Of a stretch of DNA of 64,000 nucleotides, positions 36,080 through 45,365 are shown piece by piece (positions within the stretch are counted from its first letter, which is position 1; each line of letters starts with the position of its first letter). The stretch spans positions 124,001 through 188,000 of the forward strand of contig NZ_JPRK01000011.1 of assembly GCF_000832125.1 (NCBI RefSeq), given 5' to 3'. The translations under genes and the position numbers were made by a program. The DNA comes from Flavobacterium hibernum. Lineage in GTDB: Bacteria; Bacteroidota; Bacteroidia; Flavobacteriales; Flavobacteriaceae. The notes under the pieces are model-generated. The model was given only the letters and a program-made list of their open reading frames with translations. It ran no database searches and had not been told where the DNA came from.

Positions 36080-36194
36080 CTCGCGAAGTTGCACAGTCGC
36101 AAAGTTTTTAAAAGTAATAACATACTGTATGTCATTTCCACTGAAAGGAGAAAAAAACTTTGCTCCCGAAACCTCGGGACTGCGACTTTGCGAG
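36080..36194. repeat. Composite nested repeat (CGCAAAG arms, half GTCATTT element, TCCCGA hairpin)
   Basis: Outer arms CTCGCGAAGTTGCACAGTCG (from 36080) and the complement of 36151-36194 belong to the CGCAAAG family. The right arm is interrupted by a small hairpin, TCCCGA-AACC-TCGGGA (36164-36179). Between the arms, 36131-36153 resembles one arm of the GTCATTT family. The rest of the 373-bp gap from 35871 to 36243 holds no supported gene. Confidence 0.6.
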
Positions 36195-36243
36195 GGCTAA
36201 CTTCAATTCATTTATTAAAAAAAATAATTACACTTAAGTAACA

Positions 36244-36837
36244 ATGAAAAGCGAAATACTACAATCCCATATTATTTTAGAAAACGAGAAAGTTTTATTA
36301 GTTCCTTTTGAGGACTTAGGAAACATCGAACTCAAAGAAATTATTTTTGATGACGAAATCTGGAAATATATGGGAATGTACATTCGCAACGATCAGGATT
36401 TTGAAAATTATATTCAAAACACTTTAAAACAAAAAGCTGACGGAATTTGTTATCCGTTTTTAATTATCGATAAAGCAACAAACAAAGTTGCCGGAAGCAC
36501 GCGTTACGGTTACTTAAATCATGCGAGTCGAAAATGCGAAATTGGATGGACTTGGTATGGAAAACAATTTCAAGGAACTGGTTTAAATAAAGCCTGCAAA
36601 TACGAATTATTGAATTTTGGCTTCGAAAAAATTCAATTTAAAAGAATACAATTTAGTGCAGATCTAGAAAACCTAAGATCACAAAGAGCAATAGAAAAAC
36701 TTGGAGCAATAAAAGAAGGTATTTTTAGAAATAATTATGTTGATTCTGAAGAAAAAAGCAAAGACGATGTTTATTATAGTATCATTTTGGAAGAATGGAA
36801 TGTAACGAAACGAAGATTTTTCCCAGAATTTTTATAG
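36244..36837 (+). CDS. GNAT family N-acetyltransferase, RimJ/RimL type
   Basis: The 197-residue protein has the acetyl-CoA-binding segment around EIGWTWYGKQFQGTGLNKACK (abbreviated core: W-x-G-x2-FQGTG-x2-K) and the RimJ/L-type ending FSADLENLRSQRAIEKLGA. It transfers an acetyl group from acetyl-CoA to an amine; the acceptor is unknown. A separate small gene follows 58 bases later. Confidence 0.87.
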   Translation: MKSEILQSHIILENEKVLLVPFEDLGNIELKEIIFDDEIWKYMGMYIRNDQDFENYIQNTLKQKADGICYPFLIIDKATNKVAGSTRYGYLNHASRKCEIGWTWYGKQFQGTGLNKACKYELLNFGFEKIQFKRIQFSADLENLRSQRAIEKLGAIKEGIFRNNYVDSEEKSKDDVYYSIILEEWNVTKRRFFPEFL

Positions 36838-36895
36838 AAATGTATATTTTAGCTTAAAAACAGAATCGATAATTACTAAAAGCAAATCCTAAAAC

Positions 36896-37339
36896 ATGGT
36901 AACAATAAGCTTAATTGCTTCTTTAGTGGGATTTGCATTTATTTGGTATGTCACACTCATCTATCCTCCGGCACATAGAATTTTACGAGATAAAAAAACT
37001 TATAATTTATTTTTATATTTTTCAATCCTAACCCCAATATTAGCAATAATTGCATATAATGATAGTATGCTACAAAACAGAAAAGAAACTTCTTTCCTGT
37101 CTATATATCTTTTGATATTCCTTATAATGTATAAATACTTCGATAATTATATTTTAAAACAAAATAATCGAAATATATATTTCAAAAAAAAATATAATTC
37201 AGTTTGGGTCGATAAAGAATCAAATGAAGTTACCACAATTGAAGAATGGTTTCAATTTTCATTAACCATTTTACCGTTGCTTTTTTGTTACATTTTAAAA
37301 TACATTATACTTGATGTAATAATAAAAAACTACTTTTAA
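36896..37339 (+). CDS. Hypothetical membrane protein
   Basis: The 147-residue protein has about four hydrophobic segments (near 3-25, 43-60, 67-85 and 122-145), with basic loops between them. No motif or family is recognised. It lies between the GNAT gene and an AraC-family gene on the same strand with short gaps, which may mean a common transcript. Confidence 0.65.
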   Translation: MVTISLIASLVGFAFIWYVTLIYPPAHRILRDKKTYNLFLYFSILTPILAIIAYNDSMLQNRKETSFLSIYLLIFLIMYKYFDNYILKQNNRNIYFKKKYNSVWVDKESNEVTTIEEWFQFSLTILPLLFCYILKYIILDVIIKNYF

Positions 37340-37372
37340 CAAATCAATCGAAATCCAGCATAATACACAAAT

Positions 37373-38179
37373 ATGAACCTATATTCAGAATATTATGTCA
37401 GTAAAGAATCCGAACGATTTGTCAATAAAATTTGGTGTCTTGATAATAGCATCGGCGAAAACCTGATCGAAAACAAACTCGTTCTACCAAATGGCTGTTT
37501 TAATTTGGCTATTGTAAGCGGAAACGCAATAGAAGTCCACACCAGCAAAAGTAAGTATGAAATGAACGAAGGTTTTTACTTTTGTTCGCAAATGACCAAT
37601 AAAGTTTTGGTTAATATTCAGCCCAAAACTAAAGTTACGATCATTCAGTTGCACGGCTGGACACTGTCGATGTTTCCGAATTACGAATTGAGTAATTTTA
37701 CAGATTCTATCATCAAACTTAATTCGGCTGAATTGCCTTTTAAAACCAAAATCGAAACGGGTTTAAATAGTGACATTTTAGAATTATTAAATACAATAAA
37801 TGATTATTTTGAAGAATTAAACCATACAAATCCATCAAAAAATACAATCGAAAAAATATGTGAACTTATTAAGCTTTACAAGGAAGAAGTTACGGTTTCG
37901 GAAATTGGAAATAGCTTAAATTCTTCTCAAAGATCACTTCAAATCAAATTCAAAATTGCAACGGGACTTACGATCAAAAATTACATTCAGATTTTAAAAT
38001 TCAGAAAATCGGTGGACCAAATGGTAAATTCAGATTTAGAGAAACTAAAGCTAACTGATGTTGCCCTTTATAATAAATATTTTGACCAATCACATTTTAT
38101 AAAGAAGTTTAAAGACGTAACGAAAACAACTCCAAAAATGTTCAACTCTGATTTGTATTTTCTTTCTAAAAAAAGGTGA
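37373..38179 (+). CDS. AraC family transcriptional regulator
   Basis: The 268-residue protein has an N-terminal sensing domain resembling DUF6597 (VLPNGCFNLAIVSG, about 30-120) and a C-terminal AraC-type double helix-turn-helix (about 175-265) with VSEIGNSLNSSQRSLQIKFK and the second helix YFDQSHFIKKFKDVTKTTPKMF. It probably regulates nearby genes; the serine-hydrolase gene 78 bases downstream has its own consensus promoter and is a candidate target. The effector is not known. Confidence 0.87.
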   Translation: MNLYSEYYVSKESERFVNKIWCLDNSIGENLIENKLVLPNGCFNLAIVSGNAIEVHTSKSKYEMNEGFYFCSQMTNKVLVNIQPKTKVTIIQLHGWTLSMFPNYELSNFTDSIIKLNSAELPFKTKIETGLNSDILELLNTINDYFEELNHTNPSKNTIEKICELIKLYKEEVTVSEIGNSLNSSQRSLQIKFKIATGLTIKNYIQILKFRKSVDQMVNSDLEKLKLTDVALYNKYFDQSHFIKKFKDVTKTTPKMFNSDLYFLSKKR

Positions 38180-38198
38180 CATTTCGCATTTATACAAT

Positions 38199-38226
38199 TT
38201 TGTGAACATTGATTGAACTATTTTTG
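38199..38226 (+). promoter_or_regulatory. Promoter of the first serine-hydrolase gene
   Basis: TTTG (38199-38202), 16 bases, TATTTTTG (38219-38226): a good match to the Bacteroidota consensus, 30 bases before the ATG. Confidence 0.55.
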
Positions 38227-38256
38227 CTAAATCATTAATCATCAATCAATCACAAA

Positions 38257-39765
38257 ATGAAAATTAACCAATCCATTTTCCAGTTAAAAGCAATTTTAAT
38301 TGGGATGTTACTACTCCAATTTCATATTGGATTTTCTCAAGAAGAAAAAAAACCCGAACTCTACAAGACTATTATGTCAAAAGACAGTCTTCTATTTGAT
38401 ATCGGTTTTAATACTTGCGACATCTCACAGTTTGAAAACTTATATACGGACGATTTTGAATTTTATCATGATAAAGATAGTGTTTCGAACAAAACTAAGT
38501 TTTTATACAATCTTAAAAACGGGATATGTTCGCCAACTAGAAAATACAATTACCGCAGAGAATTAGTTGAAGGAAGTACCGAGATTTATCCGCTACATAA
38601 TAAGAACGGAGTTTTATATGGCGCTATACAAATGTCAACGCATCGTTTTTACGAAAAATCGCCAGGAAAACCTGAAGAACCAGGAAGTTTTGCCAAATTT
38701 ACTCATCTTTGGTTATTGCAAAACAAATCCTGGAAATTAGCCAGATCGCTTAGTTATGATCATAAAATGATTAGTTCGACTACCCAATCTAACTTTTTCG
38801 AGAATGATCAGGAAATCGAAAAATGGCTGAAACAAAATAATGTTCCAACTTTAGGGATTGGCATTATAAACAACGGAAAACTACAAGAAATAAAAGTTTT
38901 TGGTGAACTCAAAAAAGGTGTTACTGCACCTTATAATACGATTTGGAATGTTGCTTCTTTAACAAAACCTATAACGGCAATTGTAGCTTTAAAACTAATA
39001 AGTTCAGGAAAATGGAATCTAGACGAGCCACTTTACAAATACTGGATTGATCCGGATATTGCTAAAGATCCGAATACAAAACTGCTAACAACTAGAATTA
39101 TATTAAGTCATCAGACTGGTTTTCCAAATTGGAGATTTACGAATGAATCCGGCAAACTGGATTTTAAATTTAAACCCGGAACAAAATATCAATATTCTGG
39201 CGAAGGATTAGAATATTTAAGAAAGGCTTTAGAAAGCAAATTTCATAAAACTTTAGATCAATTGGCAGACGAATTGATTTTTAAACCTCTCAAAATGAAT
39301 GATACTCAGTTTGTTTGGAATGACAAAATTGAGCTTTCGAGATATGCAATTGGATACGACAATAAAGGCAACGCTTACGAACCAACTAAAAATAAAACGG
39401 CCAATGCTGCCGATGATTTATTAACTACAATTGGCGATTATGGTACGTTTTTATGCAGCGTAATGAATAGTGACGGATTGAGCAAAAACGTTTTTGACGA
39501 TATGACTTCTCATCAGGTTGAGACGAAGAAAAACAAATATTTTGGTCTTGGTTTCGAAATATATGATTTAGGTAATAACGATTATGCATTATCTCATGGC
39601 GGGGCTGACAAAGGTGTTCAAACTATTTTTTTACTGTTACCAAAAACAAAACAAGGTTTAGTCATTTTTACAAATGTTGACGACGGTTATAAGGTTTACG
39701 AGAAAATAGTCAGTCATTATTTGGGCGAAAAGGGCAAAAAGATAATTGAGATTGAAACGAAATAA
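38257..39765 (+). CDS. Secreted NTF2-like plus beta-lactamase-family serine hydrolase
   Basis: The 502-residue protein has a signal peptide (about 1-27). A DUF4440/NTF2-like domain spans 38-170, and a class C beta-lactamase/DD-peptidase-like domain 185-495. Active-site motifs are S234-x-x-K237 (ASLTKPIT), Y313-S-G (YQYSGEG) and the HGG box in LSHGGADKG. Enzymes of this family act as esterases, peptidases or beta-lactamases, so the substrate is open. The N-terminal domain is similar to the stand-alone protein encoded next, which implies duplication and fusion or fission. Confidence 0.87.
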   Translation: MKINQSIFQLKAILIGMLLLQFHIGFSQEEKKPELYKTIMSKDSLLFDIGFNTCDISQFENLYTDDFEFYHDKDSVSNKTKFLYNLKNGICSPTRKYNYRRELVEGSTEIYPLHNKNGVLYGAIQMSTHRFYEKSPGKPEEPGSFAKFTHLWLLQNKSWKLARSLSYDHKMISSTTQSNFFENDQEIEKWLKQNNVPTLGIGIINNGKLQEIKVFGELKKGVTAPYNTIWNVASLTKPITAIVALKLISSGKWNLDEPLYKYWIDPDIAKDPNTKLLTTRIILSHQTGFPNWRFTNESGKLDFKFKPGTKYQYSGEGLEYLRKALESKFHKTLDQLADELIFKPLKMNDTQFVWNDKIELSRYAIGYDNKGNAYEPTKNKTANAADDLLTTIGDYGTFLCSVMNSDGLSKNVFDDMTSHQVETKKNKYFGLGFEIYDLGNNDYALSHGGADKGVQTIFLLLPKTKQGLVIFTNVDDGYKVYEKIVSHYLGEKGKKIIEIETK

Positions 39766-39816
39766 CTGTTAATCAAAAAAAAATAAATATCAACAAAATC
39801 TCATCTTTAAAAAATC

Positions 39817-40284
39817 ATGGCAAAACTAATCATCATTATACTACTATTTTTAAGTCAGGTACTATTTGCTCAGAACAATCGGGAGATTCTAAAAATGGAT
39901 GTTCTAAAAACTGAAATCATCCAGATGGACAGTTTGCTTTTTGATGTTGCTTTTAATCAATGTGACACAATACTTTTCAAAAAAATAATTGCCGACGACA
40001 TAGAGTTTTATGATGACCGTTCTGGTTTAAATACTTCTAAAGTAAATGAGATAAAATCGCTAATGTCGAAATGTGCGATGTCTAAAAAATTAATCCGAAA
40101 ACTAAATTCATGCACTATTGACAAATTAGGCGATTTTGGAGCCGTACAATTGGGTGAACATACGTTTTATTTTGATGGAAAACCGGAAGGAACCGGAAAA
40201 TTTATTCATATATGGGAACGAAAAGATAATGATTGGAAACTAAAACGAATTGTTAGTTATGAACATAGGCCAATAAAAAAGTAG
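39817..40284 (+). CDS. Secreted DUF4440/NTF2-like protein
   Basis: The 155-residue protein has a signal peptide ending near residue 18. An NTF2-like fold spans 30-150 and contains LLFDVAFNQCD and DDIEFYDDRSG. The same pattern (LLFDIGFNTCD, DDFEFYHDKDS) occurs in the N-terminal half of the serine hydrolase just upstream, 51 bases away. It likely binds a small ligand or acts as a partner of that enzyme. No catalytic motif is certain. Confidence 0.82.
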   Translation: MAKLIIIILLFLSQVLFAQNNREILKMDVLKTEIIQMDSLLFDVAFNQCDTILFKKIIADDIEFYDDRSGLNTSKVNEIKSLMSKCAMSKKLIRKLNSCTIDKLGDFGAVQLGEHTFYFDGKPEGTGKFIHIWERKDNDWKLKRIVSYEHRPIKK

Positions 40285-40471
40285 CATTTGGTCTATGCTC
40301 TACATTTTTTTCTCTTTCTAAAAGAAAAAAAATGATTGATCTTGAAACTTAATTGAAACTTAGTCGTCTAAATAAAAGACGCTCAACTAATCACAAGCAA
40401 TTATAAAGTTTCAATCATCAATTCAAATCAAAGAACAAACATCAATTTAGTAACTTTAATCATCAATCAAT

Positions 40472-41920
40472 ATGAAAAAACCAATCAAACTTATTGCACT
40501 ATTTGTAGTGCTACAGCTTTTTGCATTCAGCACTTTTGCACAAGACAAAGCAAAACAAATTGACCAATTGCTAAGTAAATACAACGAATTTGGTCAATTT
40601 AACGGATCTGCGCTTGTATCTGAGAACGGAAAAGTCATTTTTAAAAAGGGTTACGGCTTTGCTAATATGGAATGGGATATTCAAAATCAGCCAAATACTA
40701 AATTTAGATTAGGCTCTATTAGTAAACAATTTACAGCACTTTTGATCGTTAAACTTGCCGAAGAAGGTAAACTAAAACTTGATGTTCCTATTACAACTTA
40801 CTTACCAGATTATCCCAAAGCAACTGGAGACAAAATAACCATTCATCATTTACTTACGCATACTTCCGGAATTCCAAATTATACTTCAGCTCCAAACTTC
40901 TTTAAAGATAAAAGTAGAGACCCTTTTACTCCTGAAGAATTTGTAAAAACGTTTTCGAGTTTACCTCTTGAATTTACACCTGGCGAAAAATTTCAATACA
41001 GTAATTCTGGATATTTCTTATTGGGATACATTATTGAGAAAGTTAGTGGTAAATCGTACGAACAGTATTTACAGGAAACTATTTTAACTCCATTAAAAAT
41101 GGTTAATTCCGGTTACGATCACGCCGATATTATATTAAAAAACAGAGCTGCCGGATATGAGAAAAAAGGCAAACAAATCATCAATGCTTTTTATCTGGAC
41201 ATGAGTATTCCGTATGCCGCAGGATCGTTATATTCTACTGTTGAAGATTTGTATTTATGGGATCAGGCACTTTATACTACTAAACTGCTTTCAGAAAAAT
41301 CTATGGAATCATTGTTTAAACCTTATATCAAAGCCGGAAATGGTTTTTACGGTTATGGATGGTTTTTAGAAGAAGAACCAAATGGAGATAAAGCTAAACT
41401 AAAAGTTGTTGAGCACGGTGGAGGAATCAACGGATTTAATACTGTTATTTCGCGTATTCCTGCTGATAAGAATCTGGTGGTTTTACTAAATAATACGGGC
41501 GGAACTATTTTAGATGAAATGAATGCAGGCATTAGAGCAATTTTATACAATCAGCCGCTAAAACAACCAAAAAGATCGTTGGCTTTTGAATTACTGGATG
41601 TGTTTTCTGAAAAAGGAACTACAGCCGGCACAACTACTTATAAGAAACTAAAAAACGATCCAACTTATGGTATTAAAGAAGAAGACATAAATAGAGTTGG
41701 ATACGAATTATTACAAAACGGAAAAAAGAAAGAAGCTATTGAAGTCTTTAAAATTAACACTGAAACTTTTCCAAAATCAGGAAATGCATACGACAGTTTA
41801 GGTGAAGCTTATCTGGCAGATGGCGACAAAAAAATGGCTATAGAAAACTATACAAAATCTGTTGCGCTGGATCCAGGCAATGAAAACGGAAAAAAAGTTT
41901 TAGCAGAAATTTCAAAATAA
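40472..41920 (+). CDS. Secreted beta-lactamase-family serine hydrolase with C-terminal TPR
   Basis: The 482-residue protein has a signal peptide (1-23) and a catalytic domain of about 28-360 with S82-x-x-K85 (SISKQFT), Y176-S-N (FQYSNSGY) and HGG in VEHGGGINGF. Tetratricopeptide units cover about 395-480 (GNAYDSLGEAYLADGDKKMAIE, core only). This layout is common among penicillin-binding-protein-like esterases of Bacteroidota. It ends with a very strong intrinsic terminator. It differs from the hydrolase at 38257, which has an NTF2-like domain in front and no TPR behind. Confidence 0.88.
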   Translation: MKKPIKLIALFVVLQLFAFSTFAQDKAKQIDQLLSKYNEFGQFNGSALVSENGKVIFKKGYGFANMEWDIQNQPNTKFRLGSISKQFTALLIVKLAEEGKLKLDVPITTYLPDYPKATGDKITIHHLLTHTSGIPNYTSAPNFFKDKSRDPFTPEEFVKTFSSLPLEFTPGEKFQYSNSGYFLLGYIIEKVSGKSYEQYLQETILTPLKMVNSGYDHADIILKNRAAGYEKKGKQIINAFYLDMSIPYAAGSLYSTVEDLYLWDQALYTTKLLSEKSMESLFKPYIKAGNGFYGYGWFLEEEPNGDKAKLKVVEHGGGINGFNTVISRIPADKNLVVLLNNTGGTILDEMNAGIRAILYNQPLKQPKRSLAFELLDVFSEKGTTAGTTTYKKLKNDPTYGIKEEDINRVGYELLQNGKKKEAIEVFKINTETFPKSGNAYDSLGEAYLADGDKKMAIENYTKSVALDPGNENGKKVLAEISK

Positions 41921-41965
41921 ATAACTACTATAAACGAAAGTCTAAGTAAGACAATCGCTTACAAA

Positions 41966-42016
41966 AGAACTTCAATAAAACCAGTTTTAAATTGGTTTTA
42001 TTGAAGTTCTTTTTTT
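41966..42016 (+). terminator. Strong intrinsic terminator
   Basis: The 18-bp stem 41966-41983 (AGAACTTCAATAAAACCA) is exactly complementary to 41993-42010, and a T-run follows to 42016. It lies 46 bases after the serine-hydrolase stop codon. Confidence 0.88.
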
Positions 42017-42094
42017 GTTTGAAGTTCATTTTCGAATTGACTATCTGCAATAAAAAAGCTATTTTAGCTCCGCCCAAAACAATAAATTTAACCT

Positions 42095-42544
42095 ATGAAA
42101 AACCTAAAAAAGCAAGTCTTTCTGACTTCGCTCTTATGCCTCTTTGTTGTCAATATTTGCCTTTCTCAAACAACTCCGTCAAAAGTGGCAATGCCAACAC
42201 AGCAAAACAAAATTATAATCGATAAAATTGTCGAAGCGGCTCACTACAAAAATCATGTAATCGATTTTTGCCTAACAACCATAAACGAAGCGGCTCTTGC
42301 AGAAAAATGGAACGATCAAAAAACAGTCGAAGTATCTGAAAGTATTAACTACAAAAATTTTAGAGATGCCGTTTACAATATGTTCGCGTTTTATAACGAA
42401 ATTGAATTAGAAACTCTACTCAAAACATACAAACAAGACATTGTTTATCAAACCACAAACGTTATGACAACTAATGATGCACTTGCTTACAATTTAGAAA
42501 TATTTGCCAATGATATTGTTCGTGGGAAATATATTTCTAAGTAA
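42095..42544 (+). CDS. Hypothetical secreted protein
   Basis: The 149-residue protein has a signal peptide of about 25 residues (LFVVNICLSQ). The remaining 124 residues are mostly helical and polar, with no recognised family. An overlapping frame starting at 41992 is less likely because it begins inside the terminator stem and lacks a signal peptide. The gene is isolated: a terminator lies upstream and a palindromic element downstream. Confidence 0.68.
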   Translation: MKNLKKQVFLTSLLCLFVVNICLSQTTPSKVAMPTQQNKIIIDKIVEAAHYKNHVIDFCLTTINEAALAEKWNDQKTVEVSESINYKNFRDAVYNMFAFYNEIELETLLKTYKQDIVYQTTNVMTTNDALAYNLEIFANDIVRGKYISK

Positions 42545-42664
42545 GGTTCAGAGTTTTTTTTAGGTTCAGAGTTGCAAAGGTTCAGAGGGACAGATGTTTA
42601 TATATTGTTTGTATTCAGATCTTTGTCAAAAATTACCTTTTTTAATGAAAATTAAGCGCATTAA

Positions 42665-42768
42665 TTGTCATCCCGAGGAACGAGAGATCTCCGCAAGAAA
42701 CTCCGCGAAGTAAATTATCAATCTTTGTCGAGCTACTAACGGAGATCTCTCGTTCCTCGGGATGACAA
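42665..42768. repeat. Long inverted repeat, GTCAT-type family
   Basis: A 29-bp arm (42665-42693, starting TTGTCATCCCGAGGAACGAG) is perfectly complementary to 42740-42768. The central region contains CAATCTTTGTCGAGCT, whose complement is shared with the elements near 47060 and 49840. It lies between two convergent genes in a 315-bp gap. Nothing else is recognised there. Confidence 0.85.
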
Positions 42769-42859
42769 AAATACGCATACAAACTTTGAACTTAAATCTT
42801 TGTGCTCTTTGTGGTAAAATTACGTAAGCCCAAAAACCTGAAACCTGAAACAAAAAAAC

Positions 42860-45250
42860 CTATTTCCCGGCTGGTTTAAAAATCAATTTAGTCGAAGTTT
42901 TTATAATCTCCTCTTTGTTCAATTTCATCTTTCTGAATTTACCTTCATTGTACATTTCCGCCTGATCGTCGTAATGTTTGCTAAACGGATTTCCGGATTG
43001 TCCCGTTGGCAAAATACTCCAACTATTTTCAATATCTGAGAAATCGACAATTCTTCTGGTCGAAGGCCCACCTTTTACATGATATTTGCCTTCTTTATTA
43101 AATCCGAAAAACTGATTGTTTATTACTTCATTTGATCCCGGCGCTGCAAAAGGCCCAACATTAAAAAGTATGCGCAGTGCAGCAACTTTCCCTAAAGGAT
43201 GTTCATGTTCTACCGAGTGCACTTTACCCCAATTCCAATCGGCTATTTTATCGCCCAATTGTTCCTGAAGTTGAGTAACAGCTTCATGAAATGATTTCGA
43301 AACAATTTCACTTCTTGTTTCCTTTACATTTTTCGTTTTAATATTATCCCACCAAACTGAGTTTTCATTCTCAATTTGTCTGGCAATAATTTGCTTTCCT
43401 AAAGATGTATCGAGAAACAATTTAAAATTATCTGCTCCCATTTCATCTTCAAACGTATTTTTTAGATATAAATAAACCCATTTATTATAAATTGTAGCAC
43501 CAACATCTTCAAGATTATTAGTTCCTTTCCACGAGTTTAAAGCAGCAATTACTTCTTTCTCTTTCGAAGAAATTGACTTATTATCTACATTCGATATCAA
43601 TGTTTGAGCCACTCCCGGCGCAATTAGAGATGTATTATCAAAAATCATTTTGCTAATCGCTTCTTTGTCCCAATCAGATTTTGCATCCATCAAACTTGAA
43701 ATTCTTTTGGCGCGATCTTCCGGTAAATAATAACCTGGATACAAGAAACCATCTATTGCTTCCGGTTGATTATTTGCTGAATAAACATATCCCCATTTAG
43801 GATTTTCTGCCGATGGATTCTTCGAAAAATCTAAATATTCCTCAATATCATCATTGCCTTTTGTTCCATCCAAAATTAAAAAGGTATTTACTCCTTTTTT
43901 GTGTTTATACAACTTACCAGTTGCCCACCAACCAACATTTCCTTTTGCGTCGCCGTACATAACATTCAATCCCGGCGCGGCAACTAATTGTACCGATTTT
44001 TTAAAATCTTCTATACTTTTTGCATGCGAAAGTCCATAAACAGCATCCAAAATCTGGATTGGTTGCTGTGTGTAAATCCACGACATCGCAATTGGATTTT
44101 TCTTATCCAGACGATCCAACAAATCATTCATTATTGGTCCATGTCGACTTGATTTTACCGTCAAAAGAACATCCGAAGAATCTTTAACCTTAATTACTTT
44201 TTTTCTCAATTCGTATTTACCAAAACCTGTAGGTGTTTCATATTGATTTGGATCTCCCCCTAAGGTTCTTTCCTGATAAAAATCAATATCATCATTTTCA
44301 AACATCGTTAATCCATAAGCATAATCGCGATTGTGTGCTAATAATGGAAATGGTGTTCCTGCCAGATAACAACCATACAATTCAAAATTTGGCGTCACTA
44401 AATGCGCTTCATACCAAGTTGCAGGTTGCGAAAAACCAATATGCGGATCGTTTGCAAAAATCACTTTTCCGCTTTTGGTTTTGTTTGGCCCAGCTACCCA
44501 ACTATTACTCCCCACAAATGGCGGAATTGGCGAATTATCCAGTAAAGCCGCCACAGATTTAGAAATCGTACTGTATTCTTGAATATTTTCTTTAGAAATC
44601 TTGATTCTTGTAGTATTAAATTCACCCTCGATACCCAAATCTTTCAAATATGAAGCGCCGTATTTATTGCGAATTTCAGTCAATAAAGGATCTGTTTTTT
44701 GTGCCATCGCAAAACTAAAAGACATATATCCAAAAATATTATAAACATCTTTTATGGTAAATTTCTCCTTTTTAACTCCAATTACAGTAAACTCAATTGG
44801 CGTTACTCCATTATCCAGATATTGATTAATTCCGTCTAAATATGCCATTGTCATTTTATAACTCTGACTGTTTTTATCTAATTTGGCAATGGCTTTCGCC
44901 GAAGCCTCTTCGATACCAATTCCAGAGAAAAACTTATCATTTTTAAGCGCTACAGAACCAAATATCTCAGACAAACGCCCGGGCGCAATTCTTCTAAGCA
45001 ATTCCATTTGCCATAATCTTTCCTGTGCATGAACATAACCTAAAGCTGTCATAGCATCTTTCTCGGTATTAGCGTAAATATGCGGAACACCAAAATCATC
45101 AAAAAAAACTGTAGTTTCTTCCTGAAGATTTTTCAGTTGTACTTCACCTTCATATTTTGGTTTCAAATGAAAAATATAGGCACACAAACCTATCCCAAGA
45201 ACAATAACCAATACGAATAAAACCAGCAGAATTTTTTTAATTTTTCTCAT
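42860..45250 (-). CDS. Penicillin acylase family protein (Ntn hydrolase)
   Basis: I prefer the ATG at 45248-45250 (796 residues) to the in-frame TTG two codons earlier. One N-terminal membrane segment or signal is followed by the acylase alpha region, with FDDFGVPHIYANTEKDAMTALGYVHAQERLWQME typical (shortened: GVPHI, ALGYVHAQ-x2-WQM). The autocatalytic site is GSNSWVAG near residue 248, where Ser would become the N-terminal nucleophile of the beta chain after cleavage. These enzymes hydrolyse amide bonds of acylated small molecules, including acyl-homoserine lactones in some cases. Its physiological substrate is not known. Confidence 0.92.
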   Translation of the reverse strand: MRKIKKILLVLFVLVIVLGIGLCAYIFHLKPKYEGEVQLKNLQEETTVFFDDFGVPHIYANTEKDAMTALGYVHAQERLWQMELLRRIAPGRLSEIFGSVALKNDKFFSGIGIEEASAKAIAKLDKNSQSYKMTMAYLDGINQYLDNGVTPIEFTVIGVKKEKFTIKDVYNIFGYMSFSFAMAQKTDPLLTEIRNKYGASYLKDLGIEGEFNTTRIKISKENIQEYSTISKSVAALLDNSPIPPFVGSNSWVAGPNKTKSGKVIFANDPHIGFSQPATWYEAHLVTPNFELYGCYLAGTPFPLLAHNRDYAYGLTMFENDDIDFYQERTLGGDPNQYETPTGFGKYELRKKVIKVKDSSDVLLTVKSSRHGPIMNDLLDRLDKKNPIAMSWIYTQQPIQILDAVYGLSHAKSIEDFKKSVQLVAAPGLNVMYGDAKGNVGWWATGKLYKHKKGVNTFLILDGTKGNDDIEEYLDFSKNPSAENPKWGYVYSANNQPEAIDGFLYPGYYLPEDRAKRISSLMDAKSDWDKEAISKMIFDNTSLIAPGVAQTLISNVDNKSISSKEKEVIAALNSWKGTNNLEDVGATIYNKWVYLYLKNTFEDEMGADNFKLFLDTSLGKQIIARQIENENSVWWDNIKTKNVKETRSEIVSKSFHEAVTQLQEQLGDKIADWNWGKVHSVEHEHPLGKVAALRILFNVGPFAAPGSNEVINNQFFGFNKEGKYHVKGGPSTRRIVDFSDIENSWSILPTGQSGNPFSKHYDDQAEMYNEGKFRKMKLNKEEIIKTSTKLIFKPAGK

Positions 45251-45365
45251 ATTCAAAAGAGTATAACAGTAAATGATTTGGAAATGATATAACTTAAAAG
45301 TAAAATCGTGTAAGTGACTACACTTTTTAAAGTCTAAATTTATGTATTTAAAATCAATAGAATAA

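Noticed and set aside
41992..42225. A 77-codon ORF overlapping the secreted protein gene at 42095
   Set aside because: It begins within the terminator stem and shares its span with a frame that has a signal peptide and better composition.
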